Shown piece after piece: positions 34,251-46,484 of a DNA stretch of 64,000 nucleotides (positions are counted from its first letter, which is position 1; every line of letters begins with the position of its first letter). The stretch comes from Blasia pusilla (lineage: Eukaryota > Marchantiophyta > Marchantiopsida > Blasiales). The notes beneath the pieces are model-generated. The model was not told where the DNA came from. It did no database searches and worked only from the letters and a program-made list of their open reading frames with translations. Position numbers and translations under genes: made by a program. The stretch spans positions 42,470,001 to 42,534,000 of the forward strand of contig CM114271.1 in assembly GCA_050084515.1 (NCBI GenBank), read 5' to 3'.

Positions 34251-35728
34251 GTTAATGCATATTGATGCGTGAACTTAGAGATCTGCAGCAGTTTTGTTGT
34301 GGATTGGATTGTGGACCTTCTCCATTGCACACAAATATTTATCGCTAAAACTCCGATTGGCATTTCCTTCATGGGAAGAACAGAAAGCATACTTATTGAT
34401 GGCCGGTTCATCCTGTGCATGCTCTAGGTCTGTCATTGCGTATTGCAACCAGCGAACAAAAGAATGAGAGGGAGGGACTCCGAGTGAGTGAGTGAGATCC
34501 CCTCCCTTTCATTCTTTCGCCATCTAGTGTGAGTGAGAGAGGGATGGGTAACAACTCAGTTAGTTATGGTTACACAAAGCACACGTCATTGGGGGTCCAA
34601 AGTGTGTGTAGCATTTTGACGTCAATGAATGGGCGAGAGAGAGAGGAACAGAAGTACGTACGTCCGCTCTACCCCCACTCGACAACAACAAACGCGACAT
34701 CCTATGACTGTGTGAGTGTTACTAGAGTGTTACCCTCATTTCCCGTCTGTTCATGTATTGCGTACGAGTGAGGCAACTCAGGAAAGGAGGCTCAAAATTT
34801 GGAGGTACCTCTAATCTTACACCCTCATGCACAGGTACTGCCCCTCTTGGTTCGGATGTGCCTCTAGTCTCTCCCCGATCAACCCTTAATTTTCCTCCCA
34901 ATCAAGTTTAATTAAAACTCAAAACCAGGGCCGCATAGTGGTTAGAGGGGACAAGTGTCACAACATAAAGCCACCCAAAGAAAAGGTGTAATCTAATAAT
35001 AATCTATTAATTTAAATTACTTATTTTCGGGGCAAAAGAGAAACAGAAAGAAACACGAGAGAAAGTGCGAAAAGAGTTCCCACTCGAATGGCATCTTAGA
35101 TTCTTATCATCTCTATTCTGTCGCGCATTGAGCGCGTTCCCGATCTCTGCGATCGATCGAATCTTCGATCCAGCGAGCGCGTCAGTGCGGGCGGCGAATG
35201 CCATAGCCACTCTCCGTGGGCGGGGCGGGAATTCCCCGTTTCGGGGTGGCCGTGTAAGTTTACGGGGACATAGAGTGATTTCCGATCCGTGTCAAACTGC
35301 GGGAGCTTTTTGCTCCCTCGAGCGCTCTCTGCGGCCCAATCCTAGTGAGTTGCGTAAGTGCAATTTCGGGGGAGGGCTGGGAGTGCATTTCGTCGAAGGA
35401 GTTCGACATGTGCGACGCCAATTGTTGGGAGTGTGGGAGGAACGGGGCAATGGAATTGCGGAATTGATGTGACCGCGTACTGGTTAGGGAAGCAGGCAAG
35501 CAGCGCGGAATGATGGCGAGGAGGAATTGGGCATGAGTGAGCGTGTTGCCTGGCAGATCTTGGTTGGTTGGACGGGTTCCGTAGGGGGAGGGGGCAGGGG
35601 AGATGGTGTGATTGGAGGACGGAAGGGCTGCCCGATCAATCGCCGCATGGTGGTTGTGGAGCTGTAGAGTCGGAGCTCCTGTGCAGTGGGTACTTTGGCG
35701 CAGAGGAGGACCCCTGGAGACACTGGCA
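34251..35728. promoter_or_regulatory. Intergenic and 5' leader of the HNH gene
   Basis: No gene recognised up to about 35040. From about 35040 the sequence becomes gene-like and GC-rich (GGGCGGGGCGGGAATTCC near 35218) and probably contains the promoter and 5' untranslated region of the gene starting at 35729. An upstream open frame (35089-35472) is possible but has no recognisable domain. The transcription start cannot be fixed. Confidence 0.4.
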
Positions 35729-38700
35729 ATGGTGAGCGGCTCATCCTCTTGCCCGCTGCTTCCGGAACGCGCTTTGCTGCAGGGATCGCGCAAGTGGCTG
35801 CACTCGTCGCCGGTGCATGGCCCGAGCAGTTTCAGCCTCCCGGGTTTGGGAATTTGTCGACGCTACAGGCCCGTGACTTGTAGATTAAACGGGGAGGAAT
35901 TGGGCAGCGTGAAAGTGGGCAAAAAGTCGAAGCGGAAGGGTGTCGATGCTGCTGAGAGAAACCTGCACTCTTCTGAGATTGGTTTGGGCCCTTCCAATCG
36001 AGGTGTGTCCACCCAATCCGTAGCAGCTCCTGCTGAGGACATGGGGACCTTGAACGAGGATGAGATGGACGTGTCTGACGATGACGAGCTGAGGGCCTAC
36101 AGAGGTCTAGTTCTTGACGTGACTTACAGGTAGTCTCCACATATCAACGGGAGTCAGGCTTCAAGAGTGGACCAGGAGAAGCTGAAATGCATGCCCTGGA
36201 GCTTGATGAAATTGAACTCTGTTTCTGGAGTTGATGTCTGTCCGCACTTTTTGGTATTACTTGGAGAGAATCCCCATCAACACGTATAAGGAGGTTTTTT
36301 TTCTTCCTTATTAAGAAACCTGAGTGGTGTTGGTATGCACTCTTGGTGTTCCAGCATTTTCGAGACATGGAGCTGAGGGGCTTACACTGCTTTCTTTTTG
36401 TGTTGTTAGGCCTATCAACGTGGTGAACTGGAAGCGCGCGTTGTGTCTTGACATTCTTGAGAAGGTGGATGAATGCATTTTCTGCCTTGCTCTGTTTGTC
36501 GAAATACTTTGTGCCACTCACTACTCACGTGTTCCGTCAATTTTAGGATGACATGAAACTGTGCTCGTGTCATACAAACATCGTCCGTATTACAGAATCT
36601 AGCATAGTTTCGGTGGTTAGAGACTGTACTCCTTATAGGTTCTCACTTGGCTCCATTGCGGCTGCGCGTGGCCTACTTTTCATTGAGTCTTCTTAGTCCT
36701 CCTCTTGAATCTTCCTTTCAGGGTTTCTTCCCATCCCTTGGTTTACATCAGTGCTTTCCGCCTTTTCAGATTTTTTCCCTGACATATGAATGATCTCTTC
36801 TCTCGATCCACTCTTGTTTCATCTGTCTTTGGTATCCATGTGCTAGTTTGACTTTGTTGGAATGATTCTCAGCGGATTGTGCTCTGCATTTTGTTACAGG
36901 CTGACGTACTCGAGTACTACGATCAAGCTGTATACTCTCCAAACAGAGTATTCTTCATTCCAGCAGTTCTGAAAGTAAGCATGATTCATTTAAGTGTCTC
37001 TACCTGTGAAGTCATAAAGCACTACATAATAAATTTTGGCATTGATTGTACAGCTAATCAGGCTGGTTGATGTGCTCTTTTTGGGTATGATAGATTTATG
37101 TAATTCAGGGAATGATTTGAGGATCAATACACGTTTCATAAAGCAATATAAGAGTGCATGATATATAAGGTTCAGAAAAAAGACAAAACTGTCAGTCATC
37201 TACTGTAATATCCATCTATATAAAATTGTCCCCTCTGAAGCCTAAAATCACTAGGTTAGTTTAGTCTTCGAGCCTGCAATTCTAGTACTCAGAGTGGGAA
37301 GACGAAATCTTGTCAGTTGGAGAAGTGTGGCAAGCAGTTTTGCAATATGGATTGTGGTTATTCAGTTTTGTGCCCCACGGCTGACGCTCCTCATTTGTTG
37401 CTCAGGTGTGCAACTTTGTACATTCTCCCAAGCAAAAGATGGTGAGGCTTACCCTCAATCGAAACAACATCTTTCTAAGGGACAAGTTTAGATGCCAGTA
37501 AGTTTCTGCTATGTAGACATCTCTGTGACAAACGTGCTCAAACATGACATATCAAATCTTAGTTACGCACTTGCTTCATAGATGTTTTAGCATGACCCTC
37601 AAAAGAGATGAAGATTTCAATTAGGATTAATCTTGTCCCTTATTTTCTTGCTTTCCTGAGTTACAACTGAACCGCATATGCAGTTTTCAAAAAGTGTTCA
37701 GCTCAAAGAAATAATATGTGTGTCTTGTCTATCTATATATTGTTGCAGAGTGCCCCTTCAATTTTCAAACTCTTCTTCTTTTGACACCTGGCCTCAGCCA
37801 ATAAGATCGCTCGCTCTCTCTCCAAGCCAATAGGATTGCTCAAAATTGATTCAAGGGTGTTAAGTCCTTAAATCACATTTTTACCCGTGCATTGAACAAG
37901 CGTCCACCAGTGTGTGTGTGTATCGATTGCAACAAGACATTTGCTGACTTTGACTTCTGTCGAGCAGGTACTGCGGGGCCCGAGATAACCTCACCATTGA
38001 TCATGTCTATGCGGCTTCGAGAGGAGGTGGTTGGACGTGGGACAATCTCGTGAGCTCTCATTTCTGGTTGACTGCATGGATGTCTCAAAGTCCAGATTAT
38101 TTGTGTTTTGAGTGTCCGTTGAGATTCAAAATCATGTTGTTGGATTCTGATATGGAGCTCCTGCTGTGTTTGGAGCATCCTGGAGGCACAGAATATGTGA
38201 TCCATACTATATTCAGCCAGGAGCTTCGGCCTCTGGCAGATTATATAGTGTTAGTGCAGAGCTTTCACTCATACAGCAACCACCACTTTGCTATCAGCAA
38301 GGTAACCATGCTCGGATCGTCCTGGAGGTGCATAATATATGAGTCATTCTATACTCATCCTGCAGCTTAAGCCTATTGACAAGTTATATAGACTGTTAAT
38401 GCAGAGCTTTCATGCCTACAGCCACCAACTCTTTGCTTTCAGCAAGGTAGCCAACGAGAGACTGAAGCTAGTATACTAGCCCTTGACACAGTGCGAATGT
38501 GGAGAGTCCAGGTGTCTCAGCTCAAACTACCTTAACTGAGTTTCGATCCCAAGACACATTATGTACCAGGGCAGCAGTTTTAGCGTTTAGTTGAAGGTCT
38601 TTCAGAGAAATCAGGAAGATGAACTAGGTGGGAATGGAGATGGACAAGACCAAGTTTTTCTGTAGGGATCAAAGTGTAGGTTAAATTCTGGGCAAATCAA

Positions 38701-41128
38701 GTGAGATGAACTTCAAGAGCATGAAGACCGTCTGTGAGGGTTTTCCTTAGCTTCTGCCTTATTGCCAGCTCACCTTTGGTCTCCCAGTTCAATTTGTTTA
38801 GCATGAAGAGAGACTGCACTATACAGTTGTTCCTGTCGCAGCCTTGCGACCATAGAACCTGCGCCCTGGTTGATGGTGCTTGAAACTGGGATGGGTGCAG
38901 AGAGAGGAAGAAGTGAAGAAGGTACTATATGAGAGGAGGGAAACACTCTCATATAGTGTGAGTGCTGACCATACAACGTGTTGGTGTAGAGCTTTCAAGT
39001 GTCTAACCAGGAAGCTCTTCACCACACCATCCACTTTACCTGACTGGGATCCCTAATAGACATTACTTACCAGTGCAGCAGCTTTGGGCAGTGAATCTAG
39101 GCTACTGAATGTGTTGAACAATTCTGGTGTTACCAACTTAGCAATATCAGCATATGCGCTTGCTCTGTGTGTTATGAATTTTGTGCAGGAGACCAAGTAG
39201 CGACTAGAGGTTTCATCCCCATCATCACACAAGGTGCAAGAGTTTGGTTTTGTTCCCATCCTGCTTTTCTTGTGGTTCAAGGGGATTGCCCCCATCCTAA
39301 ATTTGAACTTATGCCGGGTTCCCAAACAAGGTGTTCCCTTCAAATAGTTCTTCAGTTCTGCCTGTTCAGGATATATCGTCAAGAGAGAGAGGTCAGACAT
39401 TTTCATGGCTTCCTCTGTGTTGTTCTGCTGTGAGCGTTTGCCCACTGCTTTGGTTATGGTATCCACAAATGGTTTCTTATCTTGCTCCCACACTTCAGGC
39501 CCTGCAGGGAGCTGGGTTGCTTGCACAATGTCTTAAACCTTTTTTGTCCAAGATTTGGCCTGCTTTACAGGCCTTCTTTCTCCATCACCTCTTTAGGATA
39601 GCAAAAGGAGTCCATTGCCTTCAACTGGCTCTGCCATTTCAACTTGGCAATGTCACGTCTATCCTCCAGGGGTTCCACTCCAAGTTCTGATCTCACACCA
39701 ACTCTGGCCGTTGGTTAGGTAGCTGACATCATACCCGAAACACACTTCAGCTCCACAGCTTGAAGCTTGTTCCTTTGTTTGGTGTTGGCATCCCACACTG
39801 TTGTGCCATATTCCAGTGAGTGACGAATGATATGCAGAATGACAGAGCGCTTTACTTCTGATGTGATGTGCCGGCAGTGTAGGAATCTCGACAGTCCATT
39901 GACCTTCTTGTGGCCTTGCTCAGTAGTCTTCTCAATGTGGGCATCCCACATGCAGTCTTCTGAGGGTGCATGTGGGATGCCCACATTGACCCTGAGCTGT
40001 TGTCCACGCAGAAGCCTAGTTCACTGTCCTCCATTTCCTCCAATAGGGAATCAAGAGAGACTGTACTGATTAAGTAGTGCCTGTCGTAGCCTTGCAACCA
40101 TAGACCTCGCACCCTGGTTGGACGGTTCTTGAGACTGGGATGGGTGTAGAGAGAGGAAGAAGTGAAGAAGGTATCATATGAGAGGAGGTAGACACTCTTA
40201 TATAGTGAGTGCTGACCATATAACGTGTTGGTGCGGAGCTTCCAAGTGTCTACCAACAAGCTTGTCACCACACCATCCACTTGAACTAATTGGGATCCCC
40301 AATAGATATTACTTACCAGTGAGAGTGCTCACACCTGATGTTATTGTTCAAATCGTGAATCCCTCCTTGTCCATGCTACAAAACAAGATCTGACTGATCT
40401 GAGTAAGTTTCATTGCTGAATCAGGTGACAGCATGTTCTAAGTGTAATTTGCATAAAGCAGATAAAACCGTGGAAGAAGCTCACATGAAACTAACCAGGC
40501 CCCCAATGGTAAGCTTTCAAACTCAGTCAGATCAACAGTTTCTCAAGTCTAGTTATGAAGGATGTGGAACACTGATACTGAAGCAACTGGCTGGTAGTCT
40601 CACTGAACTAGATGTGGTTTCCAAATAGAGAATTTTGTTAGCTTGTGAAATCAGTGAAAACATTTGTAACCTCTTTGTTGACTTAAAGACAAAAGGAACA
40701 TGAGCACAGTTGAGAGAGCTTGGAATGCAGAGGATTTTTTCTTTCTTCCTTTTCTGTGTACACAGGATCTATAATTTGAAAGTCCATTTATTGCCATATC
40801 TTTTGATGTAATTAGAGGATGAGTGCTCATTTGAAGTATCAAGATCCCAGATCAACTTAAAATGCAAGCGTGTGTTGTATTGTGGAACTTGTTTATTTCT
40901 CTGTGGGTGGTGAGGTGGGGACACTTGGGTTTGGGTTTTAGGTTTCATTGTCCTGTTAGTGAGCAATCTGTCTGATTAAGACAGGATGGTTGTTTGCAGG
41001 AACCGCAAGCAATGAACAGCGTGAACCTGCCACCAAACTATAAAACCTATAGATCTTTGACACGCAACAATGGGACACCAGTACAATGGCTGGATTACCT
41101 CCCAACTGGTCACCCAAAGTTTCAGTGA
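35729..41128 (+). CDS. HNH endonuclease-domain protein, plastid-type, seven exons
   Basis: Exons by GT..AG borders and phase: 35729-36129, 36410-36464, 36900-36974, 37406-37497, 37968-38049, 40425-40508, 41000-41128 (918 nt, 305 aa). Resembles the plant homologues of cyanobacterial HNH nuclease-like proteins; substrate unknown. The N-terminus (MVSGSSSCPLLPERALLQG, Ser/Arg-rich) looks like a chloroplast transit peptide, then a basic-acidic linker. Conserved core: RPINVVNWKRALCLDILEK, ADVLEYYDQAV, PNRVFFIPAVLK, LNRNNIFLRDKFRCQYCG, NLTIDHVYAASRGG, WTWDNLVTACSKCNLHKADKT in pieces across exons 2-6: two CxxC pairs, the DH nucleophile motif and the NL motif are all present. I chose the Met at 35729 over the in-frame Met at 35612 because the transit-like sequence begins there. 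Exon 2 has an unusual donor (GTGGAT). Intron 5 (2375 bp) holds LINE fragments. Confidence 0.87.
38168..38453. repeat. Tandem duplication of about 143 bp in intron 5
   Basis: Two adjacent related units, 38168-38308 and 38309-38453. Both contain CGTCCTGGAGG-like text, AGCTT, TTATATAG, TGCAGAGCTTTCA and end CAGCAAGGTANCC. Confidence 0.7.
38806..40052 (-). mobile_element. LINE fragment with reverse transcriptase C-terminal region
   Basis: A 5'-truncated non-LTR retrotransposon, antisense in intron 5 of the HNH gene. From right to left on the minus strand: ELGFCVDNSSG, WDAHIEKTTEQGHKKVNG, SEVKRSVILHIIRHSLEYG and TTVWDANTKQRNKLQAVELK (thumb region, 39715-39984), a frame-shifted linker, then 39053-39526 with the C-terminal zinc-knuckle-like CTLCDDGDETSSRYLVSC. 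The WDAHI and LEYGTTVW blocks resemble CR1/L2/Jockey-type LINEs. The 3' end is the block GTCTATGGTCGC and CAGTCTCTC also seen at 14.0 and 40.05 kb. Internal frame breaks and an inverted duplication (39934-39987) inactivate it. Confidence 0.82.
39934..39987. repeat. Perfect 21-bp inverted repeat inside the LINE
   Basis: Arms 39934-39954 and 39967-39987 are exact reverse complements around a 12-base loop. The normal LINE reading (WDAHIEK) lies in the left arm, so the right arm is an inverted extra copy. Confidence 0.95.
40053..40325 (-). mobile_element. LINE 3' end fragment
   Basis: Another 5'-truncated copy of the same LINE, directly adjoining the previous one and in the same orientation. Reads GSQ/NQFKWMV-type text, then LVDTWKLRTNTLYGQHSLY and SSSLYTHPSLKNRPTR before the shared 3' block. 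It lies about 100 bp from the acceptor of HNH exon 6. Confidence 0.82.
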
Positions 41129-43443
41129 CTCTTAGTTCCCGCCATGTGGTTTCATTAGACCAGGGCATCTCTTTTCACTGACTGCACATGGACTTCCTGC
41201 TAAATCACTTAGCTGGTTGCCTACCTTTTTTCTGACAGCAATGGCTGCTGTTCAAACTTTAATTGTACATACTGTTGGCCTCACTAAGAATGTAAATTGC
41301 GCTGGGCACCTGGACGTTTGTTTGCAGTCACTCATGTAGTTGTATGCTAATTTGTCTGTTTGACTGATGTCCCCTTCGGTGTACTTGTTTCTCAATTAGA
41401 AACGATTAAATAAGTAGGAAAGATTCATATTAACGGATGGAGCACAAGAGGATTTAGTTGAAAATAAAATGCATGTTTGTCAAACAATTACTGAAGATGT
41501 GTATTGTGACTGACAGTTTGAAAAGCATAGTTAGGTGGGTATATTGTGAACATGCTGGAGTTTCGAAGGTGTCTGGTTGTTGGTTTTCAGTGGAGGATGT
41601 CACGAGGGGATGTTACTGACGTTCTTCAGGAGTGGAAGGGTGCTAAGAATTCTACGGGGATTAAACTTACAGAAGATTCCACCGCGAATGGAATGATTTT
41701 GTACAGAATGGGAAAAGAGATGGACCGTCACATAGCTTGGTAGCAGCAACATTACCGAAGAGTAATGAAGAGACTTTGCCAGAATCCGGAGATTGCTCTG
41801 TAGATTGAGACCAACTCACACGTAGTGATGCGATTTCATGGGAAGAAATTCTACCCAAAATTAAATGAAATAACAAAAGAGATAATCGCCATTAACTATT
41901 ATGTTCTTTTCGTTTACTACCATCAACCATCTTCTAACTGTGTTTGCCCGAGTAATATAAACACTACACTCTATATCATGACACTTCCAAATTTCTCTTC
42001 CTGTCCTGTGCTCATTACCACAACCCTTCGTGCTCCCGGCAGCAAAATATCGCGCTTCTTACAGATCGCCAAACGACAGATGAAATGGGCGGGCGGCTAG
42101 GATTTTCTAGCAAACAGCCACTCTATCCGGGGTTCCTTACGATTATTTTGCATCCTCAATCGGGGACAATTGCACCGCAGACGGCCTCCACCGTCTCATC
42201 CGCCAGACACCAAGGACAAACACTTAAAAGTTAAAAGTAGCTGGAAACAAACGTAGAGAATGGTTTCAAGATAAGATCCGCTAGGGAATACGCTTTGAGG
42301 AAACGACTGGGAAATTCCATCATGAATCCTTATGCCGTCATACAAGATCTAGCACAGGGTGAGTTACGCAAATTACCAGCACGGTGCGAATTTCCCACAA
42401 GGCGGCTAGCCCGCGGATTTGAACGAGGCAACTACCAGAACCAGAACATATATGCTGACATATGGCCACAGCACAGGAAACTACGAGAGTATTCAAAAGA
42501 TGTACAATCACACTTTAAAAGATGTCCAACTTGAGAGTTCGAAGTGTAAATGAGACCGGATCGCCAGCAGTAGGATAAGAAAAAGCCACGTTCCCACGTT
42601 CCCACGTCCCCGCATACCGTTGTCCTTCGCTGCAGAGTGTGAACGACAGGAACTGTCAGCAGACCGTCGCCCTCTACCTGCTACCGCCATATGGAGCAGA
42701 CATGGACCATCTCAGCCTAAAGCTTTGAGTAGCCCTGCCGATCAGGTGTCGACTCTTCCGAATACTACAGTGCACATGTCCAACATTTCAGAGGCACTTA
42801 GGCAAGAAAGCATATTCCGATACAGTCAGTTCTGGCATTCAACCCTCAATCGAGCAATGTCCTGCTGCCAATCGCCATTCTGACAAAACTTAAGGCCATC
42901 ATGTACTTGGCCCAGCATTTTCAGCACATTCCAAAGTGGATTTCGCCTATACTTTTGCAAGTCCACTAATTACAACACTCCGCCTTTGCAAGGTCTGTAA
43001 CTACGACATTGGGGCTGCCACATAATGTCTGTCTATCGTAAGGGCTACGATAGGAGCTACTTAATCCAGGCATCCAAGTGCGCAGCCCTATTCGGGACAA
43101 GGTTTATGGTTGCAAACCTGCATCGTGAGTGAACTACCTGCCTACCTTCATGCAGTTCTTTCTCCTTTCCCTCTTTCTTGCACCCACGTACTATACCCAT
43201 CCGACCAGATCAAGGGTTCTCGATTCTGCCAAGCTAAGACGTGCATTACTGAAGTGCTTGATGAGTAGTGTCCATGAGGCAGCTCCTGACACAGTGAAGC
43301 CATATCCTTCACTTTTTCCTACAAAAGTGGTATTTACAAAGCCGGAAACTTCAGTTCAAAACCCCCAGGATCTATGTTCGTATCCTCAACATGTTAGATC
43401 CTTCCCGAGTGCAAGACTTTGGACAAATTCGAAATTTGGAGTT
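41129..43443. other. Intergenic, nothing recognised
   Basis: 3' flank of the HNH gene and 3' flank of the convergent FDM-like gene. Only short open frames without recognisable domains; probably contains both 3' untranslated regions. Confidence 0.45.
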
Positions 43444-46400
43444 TCAGCTTGGGCCAGCTATCCTCCTCTTTTTCACTGGCTTCTTATACTTCTCAACCAG
43501 TGAAACAAAGTGTTGGATAACCTCTGCCAAAGATGCTTCCTTGTTCGTCTGGAAGTTCCATGGCAGATGGACAATATAGCGACCACTGGCATTGTGCGAT
43601 TCGATCTCCTGGAGGGCAGTTACTACAGTTTGTAATACCTCTGGGCCCAGCTCCAGCTTCAACTGAAAAAGGTCCTCGTCATTTTCATCAACCTTCCGCT
43701 GTTATCATCAAACACCACATAGGACACACTTGTCAGGTCACACCCTACAACATTCATTTCAGATCCAAGTGATCTCCAGGATGCATTCACCAGTACAGAA
43801 TCAAAATCTAACTTGTCACATGCCGAAAAGGAAACAAGACAAAGACAATACCTCCCACTTGTCATCCTCTATCCTTCCCACTGGCACCGTCTTGAAAGGG
43901 CTGAAGTTTGGGTCCATCAGCTTTCCCTCCCAAAAACTTAATTTCGTTTTGAAAATCACCTCCCATCCATCTGTATGCTGTTCGTAGACTCTTTTGCAAG
44001 CATTCGCCCAAGGTGCTTGATCAATTTCACCCATTTTCTTAACAGAGATACTGTCTTTAGCTCCATGCTTGACCAGTGCCTGAAGGACAATCACGACTTA
44101 GAAGACTGATGGAGGGAAAAAAAGTCCACAGCTTTTCTCTTTGACCTTAATTCAACAAAAGCTAGAGGCTTGACTAGACCTCACCTTAACAGCAACCTTC
44201 TTTGCATTTTCAATCTCATCCACTGATGTCCTTTGAATCGTGGTCAAAACATTCAGCTGCTTCTCAAAGAATTCTTGTGTTTCTTTGACATTCTCTAACT
44301 CCTCCTTGTATTCTTCATTCTCCTTTTTGACAGACTCCATCTTGCCCTCCATTTCCTTGGCCTGGTTCCACATCTCCTCGATGGTAAAAGTTTCAGTAAG
44401 TTGCGTGAACTTTTCGGCATCTTTTCTCTCTCCCAATCGTTGATCCTGGAGCTCGCTCTCCTGTTTGAGAGCTAAGCGGAGATTCAGAGTTTGTATGTAA
44501 TTTGCCAGCTTCTCACTTTCTTCCTGCACCCAAAAAAAAAAAACTCAGTGTAGAGCAGCAAAAAGAAATGCCAAGGTGCAAGGAATCTAGCAGTTTTTCA
44601 ATGATCAGCGACTGCCCATGCGGGGGAGCCTTGCATCAATCCGAATCTTCTGACTTAATCTACCCTTCAATCCATGAGGAGGCATGTGGATTTAGAAGAG
44701 ACCACTACTGTCACTTCTCTCGATACAATGAAAATTCTACCTCTTGTGTAGTGAAAATTCTACCTCCTGATCAATCGGAACCATCCGCTTATTCACAAGA
44801 TATCGGATGAGCATGTGCTATACTCTTTCCAAACCAGCTGGTCTACGACCATTTGAAGAGGATAATCAATCCAAGGAAGAGTTTAACCTGGTGCTTTTTT
44901 CTGAGCTTCATTTGAGTGGCGTGGTGTCTTTTCTGCAAGTCCGACTGCTGCTGAACAATATCTAATTGCAATCGATTCTGTAGATTCAACAGAGATTTAT
45001 CGTTACTGTATTAACATAAACAGGAGGCCAAACGTACACTCCAAGGCATCAGAAGGGTATGCTGCAACCTCATTGTTGCCCGATAGAGAGGTGAGAAAGA
45101 AGCAGCTGGGCCTTATCTCACAGAGCGTGCAAAGGTCAGAGAGCGTTTTAATGCTGGAAACCTACAGTCATTTTCTCCTGTTCCAACCGAGTTCTGTCCA
45201 CTTCGCTTTGCATCAACTTTTCTCTCGTCTCGAGCTCCTTGCAACGCCGTTGGAGTGAGTCCATAGTTGCCTGCAACCTTTCGTTGTTTGCCTCCATACT
45301 CTTCTTGTGGTCTTCCGCGAATTTCTGAGCTTTCAATCGCACATCCTCTAATTCTGCAACAGGTAAACAAACATTTTGACATTTCAACTTTCACATCCTC
45401 TAATTCCGCAACGGGTACAAAAACCTCCGTATGAATCGATGCTGGCATGCGGGTGAGCGTCGTTAAGCTGCACGAATATAACATCAGGTCCTCGAGTTTT
45501 GGGCCCAAGAGCGAGATCCCGTGAGTGATAAAGACAACTCTCCGATTGAGCCGAGATCTCAAGGGTGAAAGCTCTACCTTTTCTGTGCTTCTCCTCCAAC
45601 TGACGCTTATACTCGTCTGACTTTCTCCTTTCAATCTCGACCTCGAGCAGCAGATTCTGAAATTCGTCGGTTTTCCTGCTGACAGTCTCCGCAAGGTTGT
45701 TCAAGCGCTGATCCTGCATTTTCTTAATTTCATCGCCGATCATTCCTACGTGCTTGAGATCCCCCAAATCCGTCAGGTACTTGGACACATAAAAGTCGTC
45801 CTTGATTTCCCTCCGGCCCTCGCGATCCTCTCGGCGAGCGAGCCATCCGTAAAGCTCGGACCCGGGATTCGATCGCCTTCTCTCCCAATCTCTCCGGCCA
45901 TGACCTCGCTCTACGAACCACTTCTCAAATGCTTGCGCATCGTTCAGGGCCTCCAGAGTTCTACCGAAGGTGATGACCGCCAAACCGGTGTGCCCCATGG
46001 GACTCCAGAACACCTTCGCAGACTCAGGATTGAAGACATGGAAATGCTTCTTGATTTCGGCCTGTCCGGGACCAACCCTTCGCCCATCGTCTCCCCGTTT
46101 GCTATTATCCACATTATAAATTAATCCTGCCCATGGACAGACAAGGAAATCTTCTTTCCCATTTCTCTGAGGAGCTGACATTTCCAACTTGTGAATTCGC
46201 TCTGCCGGGGGAGTGGCGAGAGACTCAAGATCTGTCTTCAAGAACTTGGCCAGCGCACTGTGCTTGCCCCCGGCTTCAGGTCCCCTCTTTCCTTTCGCAA
46301 CTCCCTCCGCATGTTGCAGAAGGTCTCTGTATGGGTAGGCCTGCTTCTTCCGACTGGGACTGAACGGGCATCGCAAAGTCCCATCGGCATTCTTCACAAC

Positions 46401-46484
46401 TAGCTCTCCGTCTCTCAGAGACTTCAGAGCCTCCTCCTCGAAAGACGCCGCGTCGTCATCTGAATACTCGTCTATCTCATCCAT
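43444..46484 (-). CDS. FDM/IDN2-like XS-XH domain protein, six exons
   Basis: Exons on the minus strand: 46484-45578, 45353-45166, 44977-44888, 44523-44185, 44079-43852, 43698-43444 (2007 nt, 668 aa, phases consistent). Members of this plant-specific family act with ARGONAUTE-dependent RNA-directed DNA methylation, binding double-stranded RNA through the XS domain. Visible here: acidic N-terminus; zf-XS at about residues 39-83 (LRCPFSPSRKKQAYPYRDLL, LLQHAEGVAKG); XS domain at about 110-235 (FLVCPWAGLIYNVD, VFWSPMGHTGLAVITFG, AFEKWFVERGHGRRDWE, LYGWLARREDR); long coiled coil (about 245-505); XH domain at the C-terminus (SISVKKMGEID, FWEGKLMDPNFSPFKT, ALQEIESHNASGRYIV, PWNFQTNKEASLAEVIQ). The XH domain separates it from SGS3. 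Start is the first Met of the open frame. No damage seen. Which FDM/IDN2 subclass it is needs a tree. Confidence 0.92.
45340..45422 (-). repeat. Duplicated splice-acceptor segment in the FDM-like gene
   Basis: The acceptor region of exon 2 (45340-45370) is repeated 52 bp upstream in transcript direction (45392-45422) with 85-90% identity. In the upstream copy the acceptor CAG has become CGG, leaving only the downstream one usable. Confidence 0.8.

Noticed and set aside
35089-35472. Upstream open frame before the HNH gene as a separate protein
   Set aside because: No recognisable domain; it lies in the probable 5' leader and its codons look composition-driven. It could at most be a leader open frame.
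45113-45694. Minus-strand open frame overlapping the FDM-like exons
   Set aside because: It is an alternate frame across exon 2 and its introns; the spliced frame explains the conserved sequence.
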